Shown here in pieces: positions 33,451 through 41,746 of a stretch of 64,000 nt of DNA. Every line of letters starts with the position of its first letter. Position 1 is the stretch's first letter. Position numbers and translations under genes: made by a program. The notes beneath the pieces were generated by a model. It saw only the letters and a program-made list of their open reading frames with translations. It made no database searches and was not told the DNA's origin. The DNA is from Flavihumibacter soli (GTDB taxonomy: Bacteria > Bacteroidota > Bacteroidia > Sphingobacteriales > Sphingobacteriaceae). The DNA is taken from contig NZ_JAAFZB010000096.1 in the NCBI RefSeq assembly GCF_010692725.1, positions 186,001 through 250,000 on the forward strand. The letters run 5' to 3'.

Positions 33451-34345
33451 CTAATTCTGTCTTCGCAAAACGACGCAGGATCACTAAATGCTGGCGTTGC
33501 CCGATCTTATCTTCGGTAAGCTGTTTGTATAAATGATCAGCCGTTTGTATCGCATCATTATTAAAGGCGACCAGGATGTCGCCGCTTAAGATACCCGCTT
33601 TTTCAGCCGGGCTTCCCTCAGCTACATCTGTAATGAACAGGGCGGTTTTATTCGACAACTCGTTGATCGCACGTAGTTTCGGCACGAGATCAATTTGCTG
33701 CATGGAGAATCCAAGCCAGGCTCTTTTCACTTTTCCAAAACGAATCAACTGATCCGCAACTTCCTTTGCCGTATTGATGCTGATGGCAAAGCAAAGTCCT
33801 TGGGCTCCCCTGATGATCGCCGTATTGATCCCAACGACTTCACCGTCTGAGTTGATCAGCGGGCCACCCGAATTACCGGGGTTAAGTGCCGCATCGATCT
33901 GGATCATTCCATCCATCATCCGACCGGATTTCGACTGAAGCGAACGACCCAATGCACTCACTACACCGGCTGTTACCGTGTGTTGAAAACCCAGCGGGTT
34001 GCCGATGGCAATAACTAACTGACCGATCTGCAGATCTCCGGAATCTCCCAATACTGCCGGCTTGAATTCCAGGGCAGAAATTTTAAGAATGGCAAGGTCT
34101 GTTTCAGCATCCTGTCCTATTAAATAAGCCGGATACTGGCTGCCATCATAAAGCATCACCTGGATATGCGGTCCACTATCCACAACATGGCTATTTGTAA
34201 ACAGGTAACCATCCGAAGAGAATAAAAATCCGGAACCCGTTCCTGCTACCGTCCGTTTATCCGGTTGTTTGTATGTTTCAATTTTAACCACCGCTGTCTT
34301 TACTTTCGCTATTGCATCGATGATCGTTGAAGAATAAGCATCCAT
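33425..34345 (-). CDS. HtrA/DegP-like serine protease with one PDZ domain, no signal peptide
   Basis: Encodes 306 aa. The chymotrypsin-like fold has its catalytic triad: His53 (NSHVVDSG), Asp83 (ETDLAILKI) and Ser159 (NPGNSGGPL). Strand signatures GSGFLFSSDGYLFTN and IGNPLGFQHTVTAGVVSALG match HtrA proteases. A single PDZ domain (about 215-300) includes TDVAEGSPAEKAGILSGDIL. No signal peptide or anchor is visible, so the protein would be cytosolic, unlike periplasmic DegP; compact cytosolic HtrA-like proteins exist in other bacteria. The stop codon is followed by an open +1 frame. Confidence 0.9.
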   Translation of the reverse strand: MDAYSSTIIDAIAKVKTAVVKIETYKQPDKRTVAGTGSGFLFSSDGYLFTNSHVVDSGPHIQVMLYDGSQYPAYLIGQDAETDLAILKISALEFKPAVLGDSGDLQIGQLVIAIGNPLGFQHTVTAGVVSALGRSLQSKSGRMMDGMIQIDAALNPGNSGGPLINSDGEVVGINTAIIRGAQGLCFAISINTAKEVADQLIRFGKVKRAWLGFSMQQIDLVPKLRAINELSNKTALFITDVAEGSPAEKAGILSGDILVAFNNDAIQTADHLYKQLTEDKIGQRQHLVILRRFAKTELDITPAQRN

Positions 34346-34484
34346 AATACACTTTTGGAATACACTACAAAACTTATTCCCGTGCCAAATTGGCCCTGCT
34401 TGAGCAATTCGCCATTCTGGTTCCCGTCAATTTGTCCTGCGTTGATCGTGCCCACTTATATAGGACATGCAGCACTCAGGTAAA

Positions 34485-34513
34485 GGTTAGTCCGCTAAAT
34501 TAGTGGACTAACC
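34485..34513. promoter_or_regulatory. Perfect inverted repeat in an empty interval
   Basis: GGTTAGTCC (34485-34493) and GGACTAACC (34505-34513) form a 9-bp perfect stem around GCTAAATTAGT, which can add CTA/TAG pairs. No T-run follows on either side, so it looks more like an operator than a terminator. It is the only structure seen in the 499-bp gap 34346-34844 between the GNAT gene and the protease. Confidence 0.45.
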
Positions 34514-34844
34514 CCTAGCAGACCCTAACCATTTCGCACCAATCCGTCACGGGTTTCCAAAAATTAACCAACCTATTTTGATGACTTTTTACAGTTTTTT
34601 ATGGCTATTCAATTAAATACAACATATACGGGCCGGGTTTGAGGATCTCATCTATACAAACGAACAAAAGTGAGCAGATTAAGCAGGCAGGTTTATGCCG
34701 GCGGAGATTGCAGCGGCTGGAAAGTCCGGGTAGTTCTCAGAGCGCACATTTAAAAGTCTATTCAAGATGAACAGGAAAAACGGGCCGGAAATTTTTTAAT
34801 AGTATTTGTGCTAATCTTTTGTTCTGAGAAGAAAAACTTGTTGA

Positions 34845-35291
34845 TTATTCCTTTCTATAAACCTGAGGATTATAACGTTCCATATATATTTCTGGTCTGG
34901 GCAATTTTTCAAACCCATATTTTTCATATAACCAATCAGCAGTCGAAGTCAATAAAATCCAACGTCTCAAACCCTGTAGTTCGGGATGTTTCATAACGAC
35001 ATCCATAAGTTTTCGGGAAAGTCCCTGCCCGCGATAATTGTCCAATATATAGATGTCTCCCAAATAGGCAATTGTAGAAAAATCGGATATAACCCGGGCA
35101 AACCCTATTTGCTTTTCTCTATGAAATAAGCCAAAATTCAAGGAGTTATCAATTGACTTTTTCACTCTATCTAATGGAATATGGTCGCTCCAACCTGAAT
35201 GGTTGGATAAAAAATCATGAACAGAATAGATGTCTATTTTACTTCTGTCTGTCGTAATCAGGTAGTCCTGGAATCTCACTTCAATGATCAT
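34845..35291 (-). CDS. GNAT family N-acetyltransferase
   Basis: Encodes 148 aa. The GNAT core is visible: IGFARVISDFSTIAYLGDIY (beta4), then the acetyl-CoA-binding NYRGQGLSRKLMDVVMKH (motif A, RGQGLS) and the C-terminal RRWILLTSTADWLYEKYGFE. The substrate is unknown. The single gene is flanked by long non-coding stretches on both sides, and no operon partner is apparent. Confidence 0.88.
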   Translation of the reverse strand: MIIEVRFQDYLITTDRSKIDIYSVHDFLSNHSGWSDHIPLDRVKKSIDNSLNFGLFHREKQIGFARVISDFSTIAYLGDIYILDNYRGQGLSRKLMDVVMKHPELQGLRRWILLTSTADWLYEKYGFEKLPRPEIYMERYNPQVYRKE

Positions 35292-35524
35292 ATTATCTTT
35301 TATTGTAAAGTACTTCTCAATAATCCTTTCTCTTCACGTACTTTAATTTCGGGCATAACAATATCGCACTAATTTCTTTATTGCCAGGAACGCTACGATT
35401 AACAAACTTTATTTTCCACCAGCTGAATCAATGTTGCTTTCACTGTATCAAAGCTTTAACTGCAAGCCCAAACTAAGTTTTTAGAACTATATAATGCTAT
35501 TGAGCTTGCCAAAAAAGTGTGAAT

Positions 35525-35605
35525 GGTAGGAATTATCGAGGGAACGGTAAATTGTCGGGAACTGTGATTGGGATGATTGAATGATAGCTATGATTTAAAG
35601 CGCTC
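35525..35605. repeat. Dispersed intergenic repeat, copy 1
   Basis: Core GGAATTATCGAGGGAACGG followed by TAAATTGTCGGGAACTGTG, then GATTG and CTATGATTTAAAGCGCT. The same sequence recurs at 36228-36310 (longest match), 38785-38860 (short) and 45152-45212. It lies 90 bp beyond the stop of the lipocalin-like gene at 35694; the rest of 35292-35693 shows nothing else. Confidence 0.75.
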
Positions 35606-35693
35606 GTCAATAGCGCGTTGATCCGATCTAACTTCAACCTGTTATGGGCATAGGCTTATACCGGGATTGACAAATGAGACTCTACTTAACATT

Positions 35694-36134
35694 TCACCTA
35701 GTTTCCAGAATTGGATCCTTCACTCGCTCATAGATCGTCGTAGTTTCATCCGGTACTTCTGAACCAGAATACATAGTGAGTTTATTATCTTCAATTTTAA
35801 AGAAACGAGGAGTGTTACTAACGTCGAAATTAATCATGTATAGCCTATCTCGCTCTGACCCCTTAACACCAACAGTATAGCTCCCAGAAGAAACAATATT
35901 TTTCTCACGAATGAAAGCATAGTTCTTTTCTGTAAATTGGAACATAGTTCCATTTCCTGCAGCATAATAAAGGGGAACACCGAATACTCCGGCTCCCGTC
36001 ATTTCTCTGATCTCCCAGCTACCGACAAGGGATTGCTCTATGTCTGCGAGGTTCTCTTTTTTACAGCCTGCTGAAGTCATTAGTAACGCTAATAAAATAA
36101 TAAACGGGTGGAGCTTGTTCATACGGTTCTTCAT
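35694..36134 (-). CDS. Lipocalin-like lipoprotein, copy 1
   Basis: Encodes 146 aa. The N-terminus MKNRMNKLHPFIILLALLMT ends in a lipobox at SAGC (Cys24). The mature chain, beginning with SLVGSWEIREMTG, resembles lipocalin-like/DUF5004 small beta-barrels: the SW-motif, YYAAGNGTMFQFTEKNY, SGSYTVGVKGS and FKIEDNKLTMYSG. It is a clear paralogue of the gene at 37265-37717, with matching 5' flank. It is probably an envelope protein of unknown ligand. Confidence 0.8.
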   Translation of the reverse strand: MKNRMNKLHPFIILLALLMTSAGCKKENLADIEQSLVGSWEIREMTGAGVFGVPLYYAAGNGTMFQFTEKNYAFIREKNIVSSGSYTVGVKGSERDRLYMINFDVSNTPRFFKIEDNKLTMYSGSEVPDETTTIYERVKDPILETR

Positions 36135-36227
36135 TAATGTGAGGTTTTAGTATCGATATGAATATATTAATTAAACGTAACACAACTTTTCTCGGTGGAT
36201 AAAATAGGATATTAAAAGGGTGAACTT

Positions 36228-36310
36228 CAAGAATTATTGAGGGAACGGTAAAATTGTCGGGAACTGTTATTGGACTGATTAAATGAGGGGCTATGATTTA
36301 GAGCGCTAGT
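36228..36310. repeat. Dispersed intergenic repeat, copy 2
   Basis: GAATTATTGAGGGAACGGT followed by AAAATTGTCGGGAACTGTT, ATTGGACTGATT and GGCTATGATTTAGAGCGCT matches copy 1 almost throughout, with the same tail. It lies between the lipocalin-like gene copy 1 and the tRNA-like relics. Confidence 0.78.
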
Positions 36311-36326
36311 ATTACTTGACTTGCGG

Positions 36327-36356
36327 TTTCGTAGGCGGGAATCGAACACGCACTCG
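36327..36356 (-). tRNA. tRNA 3'-end-like relic A
   Basis: On the minus strand, GTGCGTGTTCGATTCCCGC with the following CTACGAAAC has the T-arm consensus (GTTCGATTC) and a stem with four of five pairs. No 5' half of a tRNA precedes it, so it is a fragment or a look-alike. It is of interest because it lies 35 bp from relic B. Confidence 0.35.
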
Positions 36357-36390
36357 GTTTCCAGAATTCTACAGGTTTTTAAAAAATTAT

Positions 36391-36422
36391 TGTTGTGGAG
36401 CCGGAGGGATTCGAACCCTTCA
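36391..36422 (-). tRNA. tRNA/tmRNA 3'-end-like relic B
   Basis: The minus strand reads AAGGGTTCGAATCCCTCC then GGCTCCACAACAA, a strong T-arm (GTTCGAATC with AGGG/CCCT stem) and acceptor 3' strand with discriminator A. The sequence upstream is coding remnant, so only the 3' end of a tRNA or of tmRNA (ssrA, whose 3' end is GCTCCACCA) is present. This is what integration of a mobile element at a tRNA/ssrA leaves behind. Confidence 0.45.
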
Positions 36423-36424
36423 GA

Positions 36425-37072
36425 CTATCGAAGTTCAGAAGGCCGGCAGTTATTTTCTAAAGCCTGAAATTGGTTAAATATTTTGCAAATGTTATTTATA
36501 TTGTTTGGAGTCGTAAAGTTGTCATCAATGATATATTCAAAATTCCTGAATCTATTCCGATATTTTATCTCAAAATAACCGATAACGCTGGAATCCAAAA
36601 CAATTAAAATTTTTCAATTCTTCTTTGGTTAAGGCCCCCTTGCCTTTCATTTGGAAAAAACTATTTTCTTTTAATTGTTCTAGCATGAAACAAAGTGAAT
36701 CAGGTAAGACTTTATTCTGAGTTTTAACGTTAAAAAAATACCCTGTCTTAGTTTTAGAAACAACATCAAACTTTTCCTTTTCAAGCGACGCATATCTCGA
36801 AATAATCAGCTTTTTAGTCGAAATAATTATTGAATCCTTGATGCTCTGAAAAATCAGGTGCCAGTCTTATAAAACCGAAACTCCACATCAAAGTTGCTTA
36901 GTTTTATGTTTGACACTACATTGTTTTCAACAAAACGATTGTTAAAGGTGGCAACTGAATCACTGGCAAAAGGTATATCTTCCTTATACAATACCCTGCA
37001 GTCGTTGCTTTGGGCAAACGAAAATAAGCTAATCGAACTCATAATAAACACTGAGAGTAGATATTTAAACAT
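36425..37072 (-). pseudogene. Exported protein gene broken by two frameshifts
   Basis: The first 70 codons encode a signal peptide and mature start (MFKYLLSVFIMSSISLFSFA, then QSNDCRVLYKEDIPFASDSV). At about 36871 one base is lost (FYKTG-stop where the next frame continues DWHLIFQSIKDSII). The second frame runs to about 36612, where the reading again shifts into ILIVLDSSVIGYFEIKYRNR and on to CRPSELR and a stop at 36425. Both shifts are next to short homopolymers. The intact product would be about 210 aa; no family is recognised. The end abuts tRNA-like relic B. Confidence 0.8.
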
Positions 37073-37264
37073 AGTACACAGTTTGCCCCTTCCACGAGGA
37101 AATATGGAAGGTAACCAAGGTATATTTTTTTAATCAACCCTCTAGTAAGTATCAAAAAACTTTACTTTCTATGGTAAGTATATGGGACAGATTTATTTTC
37201 AAAAGGGTTTTGAGTTATTACTCTATTTATTTGTCTGCGTCCGCTGGAGTAGTGGCACTCAACG

Positions 37265-37717
37265 TTAATTCCTTTCCAAAACCGGATCTTTCACCCGCTC
37301 ATAGATGGCCGGAGTTGCATCCTGTAATTCGCCCTGTAATTCTGGATCAGAATACATAGTGAGTTTATTATCTTCGATTTTGAAGAAGGTTTGAGTGCCC
37401 AAATCCCTGTAATTAATTATGTATTCTCTATCTCGCCCTGAGCCCCTAACATCAACAGTGTAGCTTCCTGAAGTAGCAATTTTGTTTGCTAGAATATGAG
37501 TAACGTTCCTTTCTGTAAATTGCATGATATTTCCATTCCCTGCAGCATAATGACTGGAAATACCGAATATTTCGCCTCCACTTATCTCCCTGAGCTCCCA
37601 GCTACCAACAAGGGATTGCTCCATCTTTTCCAACCGCGCTTTTTTACAGCTTCCAAAAGTGATTACGAACAATAATAAAATAATAAAAGAGTAGAGCTTG
37701 TTCATACGGTTCTTCAT
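37265..37717 (-). CDS. Lipocalin-like lipoprotein, copy 2
   Basis: Encodes 150 aa. The lipobox is at GSC (Cys24) after MKNRMNKLYSFIILLLFVIT. It shares with copy 1 the phrases QSLVGSWE, AAGNG, FTE, SGSYTV, FKIEDNKLTMYS and the C-terminal YERVKDPVLE, and differs by a short acidic insert (QGELQDATP). The duplicated unit includes about 100 bp of 5' flank. Confidence 0.8.
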   Translation of the reverse strand: MKNRMNKLYSFIILLLFVITFGSCKKARLEKMEQSLVGSWELREISGGEIFGISSHYAAGNGNIMQFTERNVTHILANKIATSGSYTVDVRGSGRDREYIINYRDLGTQTFFKIEDNKLTMYSDPELQGELQDATPAIYERVKDPVLERN

Positions 37718-37840
37718 TTAATGTGAGGTTTTAGTATCGATACGAATGTATTAATTAAAGCGTAACACACCTTTCTCGGTGGACAAAAGATAGGATATTT
37801 AAAGGGCGAACGGTAGAAATAATTAAGGAATCTAGGGAAA
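37718..37840. repeat. Duplicated 5' flank of the lipocalin-like genes, plus repeat fragment
   Basis: Upstream of copy 2, GTGAGGTTTTAGTATCGATA, then TTAATTAAAGCGTAACACA and TTTCTCGGTGGACAAAA match the flank of copy 1 at 36135-36230 with small changes. The segment ends in a degenerate copy of the dispersed repeat (GGGCGAACGGTAGAAATAAT). The rest of the 357-bp gap to 38074 holds the terminator hairpin. Confidence 0.75.
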
Positions 37841-38016
37841 TGTGCAGATGACGAAATGTACATATAAAGGATTTGTTATCAGAGAAATTCTGCCTCTTCA
37901 TTGGGTTGGGCAAGCTTGAATTTCTGGGGATAAACATCATATTGAAGTCCAGGATTTCAGTGGGAAAATCTAATTAGTCCTTCGCCAAAGGGGTGAACTT
38001 TCTAGTAGCTAAAAAT

Positions 38017-38055
38017 GATAACGCTGCCATGGTTTCAATTCCTGACAGCGTTATC
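38017..38055 (-). terminator. Rho-independent-type terminator of the lipoprotein gene
   Basis: GATAACGCTG (38017-38026) and CAGCGTTATC (38046-38055) form a perfect 10-bp stem with a 19-nt loop. On the minus strand it is followed by ATTTTTAG. It lies 20 bp past the stop of the gene ending at 38075. Confidence 0.75.
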
Positions 38056-38074
38056 CAATAAACTAAATTCATTT

Positions 38075-38611
38075 TTAATATACCACCCCACTGATTCTCA
38101 TAGTTTTCCAGGGGCCTTCAAACCCTTTTCCCTTAATATAAGTCACAGTATGCGGATGACCTTTAAAATTAGGATGATACACCATATCCATTTCAAACAC
38201 TCGCTTATCCGCTGTTTTCTCAATTAATTTAACCTTGTAATCGTTCACGGACTGGTCATTAAGTGTAAAAAACGTATCATTAACGTTGGCATCGAACTTA
38301 GCCTTCAAGTATTCCTTGCCTGGGTCACGGGGGTATCCTTCCCAAAGCTGGTTGTTGGCATCCAGTCGCATATATGTGGTTGAATGAACATCACCCCCTG
38401 TAAGTCCGAAGAACTTGTAATATAAATGATCCCCAAACCTCACCGTGTCCTGAATTTCGATATAATCCTGCGTTCCTATTCTCCAATAGTTACCAATTTC
38501 CATTGGAAGAAATGATTCGGTGGAACTGAACTTTTCTAGTTCCAGGGGTTTCTTTTCGCAGGATGTTAGCATCAGCGAGAAAAGTAAGAAGGGTAAAATT
38601 AATTGCTTCAT
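38075..38611 (-). CDS. Lipoprotein, unknown function
   Basis: Encodes 178 aa. The lipobox is at LTSC (Cys18: MKQLILPFLLFSLMLTSC). The mature part is beta-rich: SFLPMEIGNYWRIG, IEIQDTVRFGDHLYYKFFG, STTYMRLDANNQLWEG and HPHTVTYIKGKGFEG. The NYWRIG start and YIKGKG-G end resemble the phrase patterns of small Bacteroidota lipoproteins, but no named family is recognised. It is a single-gene unit with its own terminator (38017-38055). Confidence 0.75.
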   Translation of the reverse strand: MKQLILPFLLFSLMLTSCEKKPLELEKFSSTESFLPMEIGNYWRIGTQDYIEIQDTVRFGDHLYYKFFGLTGGDVHSTTYMRLDANNQLWEGYPRDPGKEYLKAKFDANVNDTFFTLNDQSVNDYKVKLIEKTADKRVFEMDMVYHPNFKGHPHTVTYIKGKGFEGPWKTMRISGVVY

Positions 38612-38784
38612 ATATATTTATTTTTAGACAATACGATGAATATTCGGATAACGCTACAATTAAATTTATCGGATTCATCAATCATGACAACGGCTATCCG
38701 ATGTAAATCTGAAAAGTTAGCTGATAATAGAGAAAGTACACGATTGTCCAAGATAGAACTATCGGTATTATCGAAGCTACAAAA

Positions 38785-38860
38785 AGGGTGAACGGTAGGA
38801 TTTATTGAGGGAACGGTAGTTAATGTGCTAATATGTAAATGAGGTAATGTGCTAATGAAG
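38785..38860. repeat. Dispersed intergenic repeat, copy 3, with low-complexity tail
   Basis: AGGGTGAACGGTAGGATTT, then ATTGAGGGAACGGTAG matches the core of copies 1, 2 and 4. It runs into GTGCTAATATGTAAATGAGG steps, a low-complexity array with a similar stretch near 51290-51330. The 468-bp gap 38612-39079 also holds the terminator at 38985 and a gene fragment at 39046. Confidence 0.65.
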
Positions 38861-38984
38861 GAAATGGAAAAAGAATAAAGAATTAATTCTATCCTATTGC
38901 AAAAAATATCTAACTCAATTCCAACTACCCATTATTTGTTCTTATTATTGGACTTTAGTCGATCCAGTCTAATAAAAACGCAAG

Positions 38985-39009
38985 CCCGTCAGGACTTGCT
39001 CCTGCCGGG
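38985..39009. terminator. Bidirectional terminator
   Basis: CCCG-T-CAGGA (38985-38994) pairs with TCCTG-C-CGGG (39000-39009) around a 5-nt loop with one mismatch. It is followed by TTTTAATTT on the plus strand and by a five-T run a few bases after the stem on the minus strand. It lies 70 bp beyond the histidine kinase stop. Confidence 0.72.
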
Positions 39010-39045
39010 TTTTAATTTGATTGGCGACTCTCTATGAGATTTATT

Positions 39046-39084
39046 TTAGTTCGTTTCCAACACCGGGCCTTTCACCCGCTCATG
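39046..39084 (-). pseudogene. C-terminal fragment of a third lipocalin-like gene
   Basis: One minus-strand frame reads HERVKGPVLETN-stop, against YERVKDPVLERN-stop at the end of copy 2 (37265). The nucleotide match covers almost the whole 39 bp. The histidine kinase reading frame runs into this fragment and ends at a TGA inside it (39080-39082), so the kinase gene's 3' end was rebuilt on a piece of the lipoprotein gene. Confidence 0.75.
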
Positions 39085-41515
39085 GACTTTTGACTTTGTC
39101 CTCAGAACTAATTGGCAGACTGAAATAAAATGTCGACCCCTTGCCGCTTTCACTTTCTACCCAAATGTCTCCATGGTGAGCCCGAATAATTTCTGCACTG
39201 AGATACAATCCGATACCAAAACCGGAAATATGCTGCGTCGTGTTGCTTTCCACACGGAAATATCGTTCAAATATCTTTTCTTTATCTTGCGATTGTATAC
39301 CCATTCCTTCATCTTTAACGCTGACCAGCGCCTTACCATCCATCTTTTTACAAACCACTTCGATCGCTTTTCCTTTAGGTGAGTATTTAGCGGCGTTACT
39401 AACCAGGTTGGTAATTACGGATCCGATCTTGTCGTGATCAGCCTCTACTATAATACTGTCATCGCATGGTTGGAAATGAAGCACATGAGCAGGTGCCGTT
39501 AGTGCTGTTTCCTTTATTATTTCTTCGATCAGTTGGTCCAGACGGAAATCTTTCTTCTCCAGTAGTAGTTTTGCAGAAGCCAGGCGGGAAACATTCAGAA
39601 AACCGTTGATCATCGTGCCCATTCGGTTGACCTGCAGGTTTGCTTTCTCCATTGCCCCGGCAAGAAACGAATTTTCACTGTGGTTCAGTTTGGAATTGGC
39701 GACCTGGATAATTGCGCTGAGTGTAGTTAGCGGGGTCTTCAACTCATGGCTGACCATGCCGATAAAATCGTTTTTTCGCTGCTCGTCCTCCATTTGTTCG
39801 GTAATATCCATTACAACACCGGTAAATGCAGAGAAGTCACCCGAAGGATCTGCTTTCAGGTTGCCAATGGCGCGCAGCCAGCGCATCCGGTTATCATGCA
39901 GGCCAACGACGGGATAGGTCACGTCATAATCGCCGTGTTCATATATAGCCTTTTCGAGCTTTTCTGCTACAAATCCGCGGTATTCCTCTGTGATCTGAGC
40001 GAGAGCCTGCTCAATTGAAAGGTCTTCATCAGGGTAGTAACCGAATAATTCCTTTAAACGCGCATCGGTAATAAATTCTCGTGTAACCGATTGAAGATAC
40101 CAGGTGCCAAAATTGGCGGCACTTATCGCCAATCGCAGAGCGACTTCACTTTCCTCAATTTTTTGCCGGGCAGCCAGCAATTGCTGATTGACGGACTGTA
40201 GCTCCTCATTGGCAGCGATCAATTTTTCATTGGCCGCCATATGCTTTTCGTTGGCTTCAGCGAGTTCCTCGTTAATGGCCTGCAACTCTTCCGAACTTTC
40301 GGCAAGCGCCTGTTCCATTTGCTTGCGTTCAGTGACATCGCGGGTGGTGCCTGCAACGGCTTCCACCTCACCGTTTTCATTAAGCACCGGAATCAAAATA
40401 TAATCGTAGATCCGCTTTCCCAGGATCGCATGTGGGAAAGCGACTTCACCGCGAACGGGTTGTTTGTTTAATCGTACCCAGTCGATTTCCAGTTCATGCA
40501 TTTCGGCATGCCAGGGTTCGTAGCCATTTTCGAGCAAGCTTTTACCAATAGCCGTATCCCAGGTTTTTCCCCACATCGTAAGCAGGGCGCTGTTTGCATA
40601 TGTAAACCGATAATTCAGATCCCATACGTACATCAGATCGGGTGTGCCGGAGGTGATCGTTTCGTAGACCCTTTTCTGCTGGTCAGATTTTTCCCTTGCT
40701 TCCCTCAGTTCGTGTTGCACATCGATCATTGCGGATACATCAAAGACGATAGCCAATATACCATCCACCTGGCCATTTTCGTTCCGCCAGGGCTGGTAAC
40801 TGAAGCTGAAATAGCGGTCTTGTGTCGGCCCGTCCTCGTATTCGGCAATAGGAATCAGTAGTTCGTTCATCTCATACGGTTCCCCATTGTGATAAACGTT
40901 TATTAAAATCTCCTGTAAGGGCGTACCGATGAGTTCCGGCAGCGCCTCGAAGATCGGTCGATTCAATAAGTTTCGTCCGGGCAACAGTTGTTGGTAGGCC
41001 GGGTTGACCAGTTCGTATATCAGCTGTGGACCGCGCAGGATACAGATTCCTGCAGGTGCCTGCATAAAGAAGCTTTTGAACCGATCGCGTTCCTGTTGAA
41101 AAGCGACTTTCGCAGCAATTTCTTTTTGCCGTTCAGTCACTTGCTTGGTATTTTCCAGCACCCAAACGGCCACTTTCGTTATCTGGTCCGCTTTATTTTT
41201 GATGGGTGCATAAACAAACGTGACGAAGATCCTTTCTTCCCGGCCATGCCGAATCAGCATCAGTTCAACTTCGTCTGCGTAGTATGCTTCGCCGGAAGCA
41301 ACGACTCCCGAGAGAGCCGCTTCATAATATGCCCGGGCTTCTGCGAAGGCGTCCCAATAAAATTTTCCAAAGATTGTATCGTAAGGTTTACCGGCGACTT
41401 CCAGGAATTTGTCGTTTACAATTTCTGCAACCAGTGTTTCAGCATTTAATATGCAAATCCCGATCGGTGCATTAAGCACTGTGTTATGTAAGTCTGTCTC
41501 ATCGGTAAATTGCAT
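39080..41515 (-). CDS. Multi-PAS sensor histidine kinase A
   Basis: Encodes 811 aa without a membrane anchor. PAS-type segments occupy roughly residues 5-135, 140-270, 280-395 and 460-575, each with the N-C-F/DVTE-type ends (AGTTRDVTERKQ, GVVMDITEQMED). A coiled coil of EELAEANEKHMAANEKL-type repeats sits at about 398-455. The dimerisation domain has phosphoacceptor His590 (MVSHELKTPLTTLSA), and the catalytic domain has NLVSNAAKYSP, DEGMGI and GFGIGLYLS, ending EDKVKSP. There is no receiver domain. It is a paralogue of the kinase at 52716-54728. No response regulator is nearby. Confidence 0.9.
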   Translation of the reverse strand: MQFTDETDLHNTVLNAPIGICILNAETLVAEIVNDKFLEVAGKPYDTIFGKFYWDAFAEARAYYEAALSGVVASGEAYYADEVELMLIRHGREERIFVTFVYAPIKNKADQITKVAVWVLENTKQVTERQKEIAAKVAFQQERDRFKSFFMQAPAGICILRGPQLIYELVNPAYQQLLPGRNLLNRPIFEALPELIGTPLQEILINVYHNGEPYEMNELLIPIAEYEDGPTQDRYFSFSYQPWRNENGQVDGILAIVFDVSAMIDVQHELREAREKSDQQKRVYETITSGTPDLMYVWDLNYRFTYANSALLTMWGKTWDTAIGKSLLENGYEPWHAEMHELEIDWVRLNKQPVRGEVAFPHAILGKRIYDYILIPVLNENGEVEAVAGTTRDVTERKQMEQALAESSEELQAINEELAEANEKHMAANEKLIAANEELQSVNQQLLAARQKIEESEVALRLAISAANFGTWYLQSVTREFITDARLKELFGYYPDEDLSIEQALAQITEEYRGFVAEKLEKAIYEHGDYDVTYPVVGLHDNRMRWLRAIGNLKADPSGDFSAFTGVVMDITEQMEDEQRKNDFIGMVSHELKTPLTTLSAIIQVANSKLNHSENSFLAGAMEKANLQVNRMGTMINGFLNVSRLASAKLLLEKKDFRLDQLIEEIIKETALTAPAHVLHFQPCDDSIIVEADHDKIGSVITNLVSNAAKYSPKGKAIEVVCKKMDGKALVSVKDEGMGIQSQDKEKIFERYFRVESNTTQHISGFGIGLYLSAEIIRAHHGDIWVESESGKGSTFYFSLPISSEDKVKSP

Positions 41516-41746
41516 ATATAGGCAGCTGTAAAAGTTGAAATAGCAAATTAACTAATAATTCCCGAGGTTATTATTTGCCAAAGGATTGGTTAGATTAAGA
41601 GTCACATATACCTATCGGCCTAGGGCTGTTTGCAGCACTTGAAATGGCCTTATGAAAAAGGAACACCCAGCTTTGGCACTGATTCATCATTCTGACCGCA
41701 GCTCGCAATATTGCAGCAAAAGCCAATGTTGTGTGTTTCATTGTGA

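Noticed and set aside
36391-36422. Intact tRNA or tmRNA gene at relic B
   Set aside because: Only the T-arm and 3' acceptor strand are present; the upstream bases belong to the frameshifted coding remnant.
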